Assembly: GCA_951394045.1 (NCBI GenBank) | Contig: OX595996.1 | Span: 558,001 to 622,000 of the forward strand | DNA: 64,000 bases | Source: Nitzschia sp. DOCU1 | Taxonomy: Eukaryota > Bacillariophyta > Bacillariophyceae > Bacillariales > Bacillariaceae | Direction of reading: 5' to 3' | In this document: piece after piece, positions 9,781-21,099 of the stretch | How positions within the stretch are numbered: position 1 is the first letter of the stretch | Layout of the letters: the number at the start of each line of letters is the position of its first letter | Made by a program: the position numbers and the translations under genes | Notes under the pieces: model-generated | Seen by the model: only the letters and a program-made list of their open reading frames with translations | Told to the model about the DNA's origin: nothing | The model's database searches: none

Positions 9781-11932
9781 CTAGCCAAGAAAGGTAAACG
9801 TTCGTTCGTCGTCGTCCGCCTCCTGTACTTCCACCATATCCACGCTGAATCCTTCGTCCTGACCCGGCAGTATGCCCTTCTCAAAATAGAAGTTGACGAG
9901 TTGATCTGGAATCTCATCCAGCACAGCTTCCGTCAAGGCATTGTAGCTCTTGTAGTCATTGAATCGAACAAATTTCGTAATGTCGCGCCCATCGTCCGTT
10001 TTTGGATTGAATGCGTCCAAAAACTCCATACCCGAAAAGTCCGTCTCTCCAATACCCACAATGACTACCGATAATGGATCTTTGCTTGCCTCAATCAAAT
10101 GCTGTTTTGTTTCTTTCACGTCTTCTACATTGCCTGCCGTCAATATCAGAAGAATTGTATACGACAGTTTGCCCTCCTCGTGCGCCACCTCCTGCAATTA
10201 TAGAAACAATACAAAAAGTCCACAGGTAAGCCAAGTCCTCCTTTCTACGTAATACAACCATTCGTTTCGCTGTTTGTCCGTACCTGCTCGTGTCGAGCGT
10301 AGGATGCCGCCGTACTAATCACCTCCGTAAACTTGGTGGGGTAACTCATGGTCAAAGGGGTTCGAAAGACTCCACGGTAGGCATCCATAATCCCTTGCAC
10401 ACCTTCCACCTCTACATCCGTCCCACATTGAAAACAATGTCGTACCACGTTGTTGTACTTGGCCCCAAAGCCCCAAACTGGAAATCGTTGATCCGAATCG
10501 TATTTGGCTAAGATGGATCCCACGGCGAAGATTGCCTTTTCATAGTCATTCCACTCCTTGGATGCGGGAGGATGGAAATAATGGGGCGTTCCTTCCTGTC
10601 GAGGATCGCCATTTGATGCTGTAAAGTCAATGGCCACAGCCAGACTAATTTGACATCCACCGGTAAGGTAGTCGATAAACTCGGGCTTTTCCTGTTGAGG
10701 AATTTCAGCTGGGCGCTCATGATGTTCATGATGCTCATGATGATGCTTTCCACCGCTCGGCGAGACCTTTTTGGAAGCTGCTTTGGGATTGACACCACCT
10801 AGAATGATGGCCTTGACTACTTCACAAGTTCCGACTGATTTTTCATGCTTGTTGACTTGAAAGCTTACCACCTCTCCGCTTGCATCCAACTCCTTTGCAT
10901 TTAATAATCCGGCAACACTGGTCTCGAATTCTCCCATGTGTTTATGCTTTCCGGATCTTCTATGATCCCAGATTATAATCTTGATAGCTCGATCAAGATC
11001 ACCATTGCAAACAGCTTCCACATCCAGCTCCGCCTGATTCCATAAGGGGTGTAAATCATGCCGCACTACATTCGATTGATATACTTTGACCCTGACATTG
11101 GAGGTACAACGTAGTGTGAGAGGATAGCAACGCCCAAGCCTTGTATTGGCACGAAACCTGTACTTACCATGTGGCGCCCGTCGGTCGATCGACTTTCCGT
11201 AGCATTTCGAAGAACGGACTACTCGTATTTCCAAAAGACTGTGAATTCTTGAGTCGAAACGCTCGCAGTTGAAAGCGAAACTTTCCCTTTTGTCCATCCT
11301 CTCGAGAACGCTCAATGTGAGCATAGACAGCGCCTCCCGTCTGCAAACTCTTACTGCCCACATTTCCGCGACTACCCAGTATTTCTCCCACTTCGAAGAG
11401 CGCCGTCCCCATGACTCGATGAGGAAACTGCCCGTTTCGAAGCAAGTTCCGACTCGACGCATCACTGACTATATTCAGATTTGTTTGCGCGTCGTTCAAT
11501 TGGAGCTGTCGTTCCGAGGTTCCGGCCTGCTTGGCATCGAAATCAAAGACTCCCACCTCAATGTAAAAGGGGACGCCGAATTTGTAGCCTTCTAGGAAGA
11601 TAATTGTGGACCATACTGGGTCCAGGTTGTTGAAGCAGCTGCAAATATCGAGTATCAGAGGGTTCCAGAGGTGCAGATACAAAGAAAAGGTGAGCGTACG
11701 AGTGGCAAAAGTGGCGGCGGGTTTCATTTTTCGTTCCAGAGAACTACGTAGAACTTTCTACTACGCGCAGTCACGCTAAGACTTACACATCCGTGCGCCC
11801 CACCACTTCCGGCTTGTTGTCCGGATTGTCACCTCGCACTGTCACCACTGCAAAAGGATCCGACTTTTGCATTAGTCCACCAAGGTTTTTGAGGCCCTTG
11901 CCGCTCAACGAGAGCTGAAGACGTGTCGCCAT
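9781..11932 (-). CDS. CPNE: Copine (two C2 domains plus vWA-like copine domain)
   Basis: Four exons join in frame: 11787-11932, 11168-11638, 10284-11091 and 9781-10191. Donors are GTAAGT, GTAAGT and GTACGG, and all acceptors are AG. The predicted product is 611 residues. The first C2 domain starts at the N-terminus (G-K-G-L-K-N, S-D-P-F). A second C2 spans roughly residues 150-320 with L-H-P-L-W and W-D-H motifs. A His-rich linker precedes the copine/vWA domain (A-I-D-F-T-A-S-N-G-D-P, then F-P-V-W-G-F-G-A). Copines bind phospholipid membranes in a Ca2+-dependent way and recruit partner proteins. Several Ca2+-ligand Asp positions of the first C2 are present and others are uncertain. The intron between exons 1 and 2 is 148 nt; the others are 76 and 92 nt. 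Confidence 0.88.
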
Positions 11933-12419
11933 GGTCGTATCCCTTTTACTATGATGCCAATGGAAAGTGACAGTAATCCAAGGGCTCCAATACACTGGGT
12001 ATTGCACGCTGAGAACGGTGTCTCCCCTTGGTGTGGAGGCAGAGAACGATGCGTCGAAAGGGGGGCTATTACTCGAGTTGGTGCGATTGCCTTCGGGTTC
12101 GTACCGTAGCGCGTGGTATCGACTCAACGTGCTCCAAAAGCAGGGTGATGCCACCCACCTCCTATTTTTCCAAGGGGTCGGCGGCCAATTTTGTCGAATG
12201 GTATGACACAAAGTCTTTTTGTGACCGCCGGCTGGCGCGCAATATTGGCTGTTCAAACTCGGATCTCATATATGTATGCTGCATAGCTATGTACATAGGA
12301 TTGGCGGTCAAACTAACGATTCTATCTCTGGTAGTAGATTGCAGATGCTACTATCTCTAGCTAACATACCCAGGTACCAAGTGAGTTAATCTTCCACCCA
12401 CGCCCGTGCAGATCCAGTT
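11933..12419. other. Intergenic between copine 5' end and peptidase 3' end
   Basis: This must hold the copine promoter and the peptidase terminator. A 17-bp string near 12269-12285 (ATATGTATGCTGCATAG) recurs near 41952. Nothing else is assignable. Confidence 0.4.
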
Positions 12420-15400
12420 CTATCGCCTTGCCATGGGCCGGCGCTGGTTTCGAAACGCCAGAGCCAGACCAACCATTCCAGCTCCAACCATACAGCCGAA
12501 TCCGACTTTTGCCCAGACGGGTTGAGACGGCGCTCGGGCAATCCAGGTGGAGAAGGTCCTTCTCTGCTGATTCACACGATCGTCAAATACCACAAGCTTC
12601 TTACGTAGCTGAAGGATATCGGAAAAGCTGTTGACCACTTTGATTCGTTGGGGGCTATTCCAAGCCGAAGAAACAGGACGCGGTTGGATGCTACTGGTTT
12701 CTGCCAGACCCGCAGCCGCCAAGGGAAACGTATTTCCGTACACACACGAGACGATTCGTGAACGCCTGGAGGGGTGTGTCATGCGATCCCAGGTTTCTAG
12801 CAAGTCTCGGCGTGTCAAGGATCGAATGGCCGCCGCTAGCGGCTCGACAGAGCTCCATGGGAGCTGAGCGGCAAGATCGTTAGCAGACTTGTTCTTTTGT
12901 TCGAGTCGATGGGCAATCTCTGGAACATAGCGCTGAATTTTTGCAAAATGATCCGATGCTTCGGTCTGCAACTTTTGAATGGGTTTGAGTAGTTTGGTAC
13001 TGAGACTGTCCGCATGATCTTTAATTTCCGAATCGAGCATGGTCTCCAACGACTCACGAAAGGTCGTCATGAACTCGTCGATCCTCTGCACAATATCCGG
13101 TGGCGGAAGCTTACGACTTAGAATGGCCACCGTGATGAAATCGACAGGTGTCGTCAACGGACCCAGCGATGCCAGCTCATCATTGGGACGAGAGGAGTAT
13201 CCCAACTCGTAGTAAGCAGTCACAACATAGCCTAGCTGTTGTTTTGTTCGTAGGTCATTGAAGAGTGGCTCTCGGAGCATGTGGCTTATGAGACGAATAG
13301 CCGCCGTACTCTGCAGCCATTCTGGATGCGAGAGGTTCTCGCCCTTGTAGCTCGGAACGGAAGACTGATACGAGCAAACGACCGCCCCATTCTCTTCTTC
13401 TGGGTTTTTGCTAGCGAAATGCAATTCAATATCTTCGCCGGGATTCACTCGAAGTTCCACCATACCAGCTGCAAAAGGGGAAACGGTTAGCTGAGAATAC
13501 AATGCGACAAACACGGTTGTAACCCTGATCTCTGCGGATCTTACCTGGAATAGGCGCCTCGTGTCGCGTTTCGGTAGGATTGAGCGTCTGAGCCTTTTGA
13601 ATTTTGGAAGAAGCAGCTTGATAGAATGTCCTGGCAGCTTGTGCCGACACATTTCCGGAAAAGAGGCATTCCATCCTTATCTCGGGGTTCCCCAGAACAG
13701 CACGAAAATGGCCTCGAACACCATCCAGTGTGGATTTTTCAGCAAGGCTCAACGAAGCATCAATGCCACGATCTTTGGAAGCTAGCAATGCATCACGATA
13801 GTACACCGCATGAGAATCCGCTCTGCGTGATTCAAAGTACGTTTTGAGACCTCGGATGACTCGGTCCTTGGTGGATTCAAAGTAGGCCGCCTGGATGAAC
13901 TCGCCCGACAGGAAAGCGTCTATGGCACATAACCAGCAATGTGTCAGAATAGCAATCAAGGGTCCCACTCGCCGACAACGCGTCTCAACGTACCTAATAT
14001 TGTCAACGCAAGATCTGGCAAACGATCCGAAAAGCCAAAGAAACTCAGCTTGATCCCATATGGTCCCAATGACAAGTTCCAGTTCAAACCGGCAAGTTCT
14101 GCGTCGTACGTTTCCTGGGCCATGGCTTCACTAAACGCACCCGATAGCATTGACGAAAAGAGCGCGGCCTCGTCATTGTATTCCCAGTGGTCCGTCTCTT
14201 TGACGTTCTGTACTGCAGCATTTCGAATCAGCAATGTCAGGCTGGCATGTGGCAAGGCATACCGATCGTCCAATCGATGAAAAAGACGACCCGTATCATC
14301 ATCCACCAACAAACTTGGTGGATCAATCGGTTTTTCTATCCGAGGACCTTGTTTGGCTTCTTCGGGTAGTTCGGGGCACAACTCTAAATTTCGCGGAATG
14401 TATCGATTGGGCCGCGGAAGGCTCAGCTCGGATGCTGCCACCTCGCTCGCCATAGGTTTTATTCCTTCCCATGATACCGTATCATCCTTTTCGATCTTGG
14501 ACAAGTGGTATTCGATTCCGTACCACTTTTCCTTTTTCTTTCCAAACCCATCGCCCGTGGCGACTCCATTTTCTGCCGCCGTGGCCTCGTCCCAGGCACT
14601 TTCACTACACCTTTCGACAATGCAGTTGCTAGGACGAAACAGCTGAACCATCTCGGCCACCTTTTCTAGAGGAAAGGTTTCTCCATTCTCGTCCAACATA
14701 CTTCCCGCACTCAGCGCTCGTTCGGTTCCATACGAGTTGATTCGGTCCGCCAAATTGGGAGCATAGTTGTACACTCCGCCCGGTGACGTCTGATGGAAGA
14801 ACATTTGATCCAAGCGGCTCATTTCATCCCAGATTTGCTTCAGTTCGTTAAGTGTCGTGACATCGCCATTTTGGGCTTTTGCTACCTTGTCTTGAAGCAA
14901 TCGACAGTAAGCAAATACCCCGTTCACTACTTCTTTCCAGTTTTGTTCTCCTTTTTCCGTCAATGCCATATCGACTTGGAAGAGAGTGAAATCGGGAGCA
15001 CTGGTCCTAGGCCCCGCCGACAAACTGCTAAGCATACCATGATTTTGCAACACGGCAAAGACACTTCCAGCTCCTTCGTGACCGAGCAAGTGTGAGATGA
15101 AACTCGACGGCGATTGATCGGGATTACGCTTGTCAGGACTTGGAATGGGCCACAAGAGGACTAGCTTGCGCATACTTTTGAGTGGTTTGGTCGTCAACAA
15201 TACGGGCCAGGTGCCACCCTGCATGGCTGGCAAAAAGGCAGACCGAAACGGCAGCGGCGGTTGATCCAGCGAGTTGGGTGGGGCCTCGGCCGCCGCTTCT
15301 TCAATAAGACGTTCGACGGGACTAAGTTCATCTGACGATTTCTTAACAGACGGAGTTGGAATCAAAGAATATCGAGCCACAATCCATTCTTGTAAGGTAT

Positions 15401-16212
15401 CCAGAGACTGCGGACCCGCCAAGACGACCGTCATGTTGTCGGGACGATAGTGCTTTCGATGAAAGGCCAAGAGGGCTTCTCGTATCCACTCTAGTTTGCT
15501 AGGATCTTGAGTATCCAACGTTCCAGCGTTTCCTGTTGAAAATTTGGAATAGTAATGATTGGGGTCCGCCAAATCTTTGAGAATCTGCAATCGGCGCCGA
15601 ACATCTGCGGTAAGGTTCTTGGAATTCTCACTATCAATCGCATTGACTTCCCGAGAAGTGCCGCTCAAGCTAAAGAGCGGCGCCACAAAGAAATTACTAA
15701 AGATGTCAAAGGCAGTTTCGGCATGATCTGCCAATACTTCCGCCTTGTAGTTGGTGCAGTGCATACTCGTGCTAGCGTTGCTATGACCACCATGGTTGCT
15801 CAGAAAACGCTTGTACTCGTTTTCTCCAGGATACTTTTCGGATCCCAGAAAGCTTTAGACGCGATAAACGATGACAAATGAGAAGACGACGTTGCAGATG
15901 CAATATTCTTAGTGCAGGTCCTCATCGGTCTGATGTTCCAACGTTTTTTTGGCTGCATCGTCCTTACCACATGTGCTCGCAAAAGTGTGCGAGTCCACTA
16001 AGTTCTCGCGGATCTGCCGCTGCCCCAACATTGACCAAACACGACATACCCGTCGTCTTGGATTCCTTGTCGTGAACTGCCAAACAAGTGACTCCATTCG
16101 GTAGTCGAAAGGCTCGGTATTGCCTCCAGTCGGCCTTGCCTTTGATGGGGGTCGGAAGCAGATGCACCGTGGAATCTTTTTCTGCCGTCTTGGATTCTTT
16201 CGCTACGGACAT
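12420..16212 (-). CDS. Insulysin-type M16 metallopeptidase with C-terminal membrane anchor
   Basis: Four exons: 15968-16212, 13994-15852, 13545-13919 and 12420-13468. Introns are 115, 74 and 76 nt with GTAAGG, GTACGT and GTAAGA donors, and the product is 1175 residues. The inverted zinc motif H-F-C-E-H is at residues 76-80. It is followed across the splice by F-L-G-S-E-K-Y-P-G-E-N-E-Y, the insulysin signature. The distal zinc-ligand region reads R-E-V-N-A-I-D-S-E. Four M16 half-domains follow. Insulysins run about 1000 residues and degrade short peptides inside a closed chamber. This one has an extra C-terminal hydrophobic helix (W-A-K-V-G-F-G-C-M-V-G-A-G...) capped by R-R-P-M-A-R-R, which suggests a tail anchor. 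The ATG at 16212 is the first ATG before homology; no targeting peptide is evident. The cysteine after H-F-C-E-H-M depends on the chosen splice acceptor. Confidence 0.88.
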
Positions 16213-16659
16213 GGTACGTTTTGCAAAGGGTGTGCTTCCAAACCAAGGATGTAGTTGCAATAACAGTCTCTAAAAGCTGGTAGAAGACGTGAAACTCTTT
16301 TACTTTGCACTACTCATCTCTTGGAGATCACTTGCAATGACATTGGATGCACGGACGATGAGAGGCGGAACGACGAGATATCGCATAGAGCGAAATAAGG
16401 AGATGCGCGTATTCGTATCATCCGCCCCCGAATTTCACGGTGTGTGGCCGGCTCGTCCCTATTTTACTGCGCCTGCAAAACTTCCATCCGGCAGCGAACC
16501 GTGCCTTTTCCGCATCATCATTTGCATGACTATCGTTCAGACGATTCACTCCACAACCTTTCGTTCTTGATGCCACTTGCTCGGCCCATGGAGCAAGGAG
16601 ATCAACAACAACTTTTCATCACGGCGATCCCGATATTCGAATGAATCGTAGTCGCAAAT
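16213..16659. promoter_or_regulatory. Divergent intergenic region, peptidase / WD40 gene
   Basis: About 450 bp lie between two start codons on opposite strands. No motif stands out. Confidence 0.35.
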
Positions 16660-18744
16660 ATGCCACGAAAAGGACGACAGCGCAAATGGAAACGGCGTCG
16701 GCAAGAAGAACAAGGCAACGAAGACAATCTTCTTGGCAACAGTCTGGAAGATGATTTGAGATTACAAAGACTAAGACAACACGAACGACTGGTCGAAAAG
16801 CAGAAGCAAGAATCCAACGATAGACGAATTGACGAGCACGACGAAAATGATGCCAAGATCGAAGTTGAAACCCCTTTGCCGTCCCTGGCCTCACAGTCCT
16901 TGCCGCAACATTGGATCGTCAGAGGAAATACCCAAAGATGGCCCGCATTCACCCCTGAGATATCTTCGTTATGGGGACTCGCCATTACACAGCAATCTCC
17001 TGGTTTGACCTCCCGCCAGCGTGGCCGTTGGAATCACTGGACAGCTTCGAAATACTTGCTGGAAAATATTCACATGGAACCTAGGGCCTCTACCTTGTAC
17101 AGTGGAAAACTCAAGTGGGCGGACCATTTACTTCCCAATGATATGTATTGTTCGGGTGATTTAACATGCAAGCATCATTTGCATCCATCCGCGCGGACCT
17201 TTGATGTGGCGCAAATGACGGACAATGACAACATGTGGAGCTCCTTGCCTGCCATTGCAACGGTGCTGCAAGGAGGCTGGGGGTTATATCAGCCGGCAAC
17301 GAGACAAATGCATTCCAGAATACAAACTTTGCGATGGTATGTACTGTTAGAAACTGTTCCTGAAAGACAATTTGGTCCTGGAAAACATCCTTATACGAAT
17401 TATTTATCCTTTTCTTCAGTAAACCAGTCCATGCCATTCGAATTCATGAAAAGTCTCAAACATTGGGCGCCATTGTGAGAAGTGAGTACAATATAGCTTC
17501 CTACAAATTTCACTGGTACCAGCTACCGCATGCTGCTACCTATAACGAAGCGGATTTGCCCAATCCAGTTCACGACTTTTGTTTTGGAAACGATTTGGCG
17601 CTCTTCGCCTGCCCGCGCTTTGGTGGCAACGCTACCCTGTCGCCCCTCTTTTTGCCATTATATCATGATCATGCGTTGTTACGCAGTTTGAACGTCCAAA
17701 ACTTTCCACAGTCGGATGCTCTTCGGGTCGAAATGAGTTGTGAGCACGAAAAGTACATTGCGTTTGGACATCGCAATGGCCAGGTCTCTATGTTGGATCT
17801 GAGGCAGTCTCAGACTTGTAGCGCCATTATATCCAGCCACACTGGTTCTCCCACAGAAATGGGGTCAGCAACTGATTTGGCCTTCTTGAAGTCGCAAACG
17901 CAATTGTTGGTCAAACGAGCCTTTGGACCATGTCAACTTCACGATTTACGAAAGTTATCCCCATGTCCTTCGTCTCTGATTCATACACTGACGCTATCCG
18001 AGTATGAGCATGAATCAATCTCCTACCACAAAATGTTGTCTTCCAATTGCAATGGCTTTTGCGTCGACCCCCATTCCGAAACGACGCTGGTGGCTCCCTT
18101 TGTCAACACATTCCACCAACCGTGTTTGGGCGTTTGGTCCCTGGTGTCGGGAGACATGGTAGGACACAAGGTCTTGTACAACAATCCAAAACGCGATGTC
18201 TACTTTGTGGAACTTTGTTTACGGACAACACCCGCATTTGCAGCTGGATCAAAGGTAGATCGAGGCTCCTTTGGAGCATGGATGAAATGCGGCCGCTTCT
18301 CCGACGAAAAGTTGAACAACAAAGTGGGAAGCCTGCATCATCTGCGCTTCCCCGGGCGATACATACAAACAAATGACCATTTGTAAGTTAACTACTTTCT
18401 AGAAAAGAGCTACCGGTAGTCCTACTAGTGCATGAGCTGCATGTGCTCGAAGAGAAAGGTGTAGTCTATTTTCAATTGGTGAACCAGCACGCACAGTCGA
18501 CTTCTTCGACCCTTACGATCGAACAATTCGAACCCGACGACCCGTCCGTCCGCACACACGAGATGACAAAAACACGCGTGGTCATCTTTTTGCGTTTGAC
18601 GACCATGGAAATTTTCGCCTTTTGTTGGCCCAGTCTCACTTTCCCCACCACCACCATGTCCCTATGGATGAATGTCGTTTCTCGGACGTTGCTGCGTCCA
18701 ATGGCTGCAGTAATGGAGCAGCCGTCCTATTTTATGTTTTCTAA
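16660..18744 (+). CDS. DCAF4-like WD40 protein (3' end uncertain)
   Basis: The first exon (16660-17336) starts with a basic, charged helix. It joins 17420-18382 through an 83-nt intron (donor GTATGT, acceptor TTCAG), giving continuous WD40-type sequence. Features include G-H-R-N-G-Q-V-S-M-L-D-L-R and a second L-H-D-L-R, which resemble the D-x-R box that lets CUL4 substrate receptors bind DDB1. G-V-W-S-L-V-S-G-D follows. The order of these blocks matches DCAF4 (WDR21). Without further splicing the frame stops at 18386 (547 residues). A strong GTAAGT donor at 18383 could instead join an exon at about 18465-18744 whose frame reads H-L-F-A-F-D-D-H-G-N-F-R and looks like another WD strand (about 639 residues). 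The second acceptor is weak, so the end is tentative. Confidence 0.6.
18410..18419. repeat. CTACCGGTAG palindrome, site 2
   Basis: An exact copy within the probable last intron or 3' UTR of the DCAF4-like gene. Confidence 0.8.
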
Positions 18745-19420
18745 TTTGAGGTACAAGGGTACTGTCAAAACGATTTCAGGCGTCAAGAAACGATTTCGAC
18801 TGCGAGGAAGCGGTTCCATCAAGCGGTGAGTCGAGTCGTTGCTCCTGGTTTCGATTGCGAAAAATTAATGGATGTATCTGTTTTTCTGACGTTTATGAGA
18901 ATGTGTTATTCGCGACAACGATGACAGGTTTCGATCTGGAAAATCTCACAATACGGGCTACAAGACGCGGAAACGGGTGAACCATTTGGGATCGTCGACT
19001 GGTATCGAGGGCAAGAAGATTGAAGGGCGAATCCGAAAGCTACTAGGATGTTATTAACTCTAGCAGTTTGAAGGATACAGGAAGCAATGTGGTCTGGCAA
19101 TAGTACGGTAGCTACTGGATAACGCGCACTCTTCGCTGCTTTAATAGTAGTAATAGACTACCAGTTCTCTGCCACTTTCTAGTTCTAATCCTCTAGTAGA
19201 GGTATACGTGTCAGTTCATTTACGTTTAATTAAAGTAGCAAGTATGGCGCTCTGCCCCTTTGCTCGCTTTGTAGTTGTCAGCCATGGTTGATTCTGTATA
19301 TGCTGATGCGTTTACTAATCGCTATATGCCGAACCAGATATGCAAAGTGACGAATGGTGGATTCTAACAAGACCAATCTATGTAATTTGGGTCACACCTA
19401 GTATTCCTTCTCCAGCCTTT
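18745..19420. other. Intergenic
   Basis: This lies between the 3' ends of the WD40 gene and ETFA, which converge. It is A/T-richer than neighbouring coding DNA, and no gene or motif was seen. Confidence 0.5.
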
Positions 19421-20482
19421 TTATAGTTTCTCTGTCATTTCTGGAACCGCCTTGAACAAATCTTCCTTGAGGCCATAATCACTGACTTGAAAAATAGGTG
19501 CTTCTGGATCCGTATTGATCGCCACAATACATTTGGAGTCTTTCATGCCACTCAAATGTTGAATCGCTCCCGAAATCCCACAGGCAATATATAGATTGGG
19601 TGCGACGACTTTGCCCGTTTGACCGACTTGCCAATCATTGGGACAAAATCCGGCATCGACAGCCGCCCTAGAGGCACCGACGGCGGCTCCCAACTTGTCG
19701 GCCAATTTTTCCAAAATGGGAAAATTATCTCCACTTTTAATTCCACGTCCGCCACTCACAACAATGGAGGCACTGCCCAAATCGGGACGATCCGATTTGG
19801 AGACTTGTTCCGACTTCCAAACAGCCTTGCCAAAGGGTTCGACGCCATCAAGGGCCTCTACATTGGATGCATCGACTAATTCCGCCTTGTCAAAACTAGT
19901 AGGACGAATGCTCAAGACTTTGAGAGGAGTTTCTTTAGAAACAACCTTTCCCAAGACGTTCCCCGCGTACATGGGTCGAATAAAGGTTTCTGCGCCAGGA
20001 AAAAAGTAGAGGATGAGAATCATCGAGAGACTACAGGATATGCAAATCACAAACAACAACTTACTGTCATTTTCAATTTTCAAAATATCCGTAATGGGCG
20101 ACACATTCAACATGGCGGCGGCTCGAGGAATGACGGTCGATCCAAATTTGGAGGATGTTCCCATGACGACAGTGGTTTCCCCACTCTTGGCCACTGCCGC
20201 TGCAATGGCATTGGCAACACTTTCCGACAATTTGTTGGACAGATTACAATGATAGACTTTGGAAACCCCAGCAGGAATTTTAGATGGAGCGGTTTCGCCT
20301 ACTACTAACAATTCAATGGATTGTCCCAGTTGGGAAGCAGCAGTGACCGTTGCCAGAGTTCCAGGGGGAGTGGCGCCATCCACCAAAGGGTCGGACACTA
20401 CCAGAGTGGAAGCGAAACGAGCCGGCGACGACGATGTGGATGCCAGTCTTTGAACGGTTCGAACGGCAGCAGAAGGAAGCAT
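19421..20482 (-). CDS. ETFA: Electron transfer flavoprotein alpha subunit
   Basis: The ATG at 20482 opens a Ser/Arg/Ala-rich mitochondrial presequence. A 75-nt intron at 19990-20064 (GTAAGT...GCAG) divides the gene. It is a multiple of three and lacks a stop, so the unspliced frame stays open across it. Splicing gives the conserved block K-T-F-I-R-P-M-Y-A-G-N and a protein of about 328 residues. The C-terminal FAD-binding domain is unmistakable: S-G-G-R-G, G-A-A-V-G-A-S-R-A-A-V-D-A-G, Q-V-G-Q-T-G-K-V-V-A-P, G-I-S-G-A-I-Q-H and I-N-T-D-P-E-A-P-I-F. The protein accepts electrons from matrix acyl-CoA dehydrogenases and passes them to ETF:ubiquinone oxidoreductase. It diverges from a beta-oxidation thiolase gene. 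Confidence 0.95.
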   Translation of the reverse strand: MLPSAAVRTVQRLASTSSSPARFASTLVVSDPLVDGATPPGTLATVTAASQLGQSIELLVVGETAPSKIPAGVSKVYHCNLSNKLSESVANAIAAAVAKSGETTVVMGTSSKFGSTVIPRAAAMLNVSPITDILKIENDSKLLFVICISCSLSMILILYFFPGAETFIRPMYAGNVLGKVVSKETPLKVLSIRPTSFDKAELVDASNVEALDGVEPFGKAVWKSEQVSKSDRPDLGSASIVVSGGRGIKSGDNFPILEKLADKLGAAVGASRAAVDAGFCPNDWQVGQTGKVVAPNLYIACGISGAIQHLSGMKDSKCIVAINTDPEAPIFQVSDYGLKEDLFKAVPEMTEKL

Positions 20483-21099
20483 AGTTGGATGTATGTATAG
20501 ATGTAATGCAATGCAATGCAATGGAACAATCAGAGGAGGAAATGCCGCCTTTGGTGGGTCATGTTTTGATGGTCCTGGTCGCGACGAAAACAAAGAAGCG
20601 AAAGTGAAGCCGATGGGGTGGTGTCAATTGCCGGCTGGAGTGGGCTAAAGATATGGGAAGAGCTCGACCGACAGCAATTGGTAAGTCCTAAGATCTATTT
20701 CTATTTAATTTTTACAACTTTGTATTCCTACATTTCTATAGTCTAATTTTCATGTACATCTACAAATCTGTAGATTCGATAACTCTCCAAGATGATGCGC
20801 CGGACCTTCCCGGGCGAAGGTTGGAGGGAAGATTCGTCATCGACGGGGGGTGTCAAGAGAATGCTTTCTCGTTCGGCAACATCACGAAATTGCCAATCGG
20901 CCCGTCGTCGAAGATTGTCGCCAATGAAACGACACAAGGACACAACGTTTGGAATACAAAACAAAATTGCTGTCAAACAAAACTTGTGTGTCACAAAATA
21001 TTTTAATCATTCTCTGGACTGATTGATTATTATATTTGATTTACCCCCTCCTCTGCCCTTGTCGAGTTTATTCATCCACCTACCTCTCTGTCAATCATC
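20483..21099. promoter_or_regulatory. Divergent promoter region, ETFA / thiolase
   Basis: This 617-bp region separates the starts of two genes of mitochondrial fatty-acid oxidation, so shared control is plausible. A short tandem ATGCA repeat sits just upstream of ETFA (about 20506-20522). No known binding site was identified. Confidence 0.45.

Noticed and set aside
16213..16260. Upstream extension of the M16 peptidase to 16260
   Set aside because: It would need a TTG start; the ATG at 16212 is in frame and sufficient.
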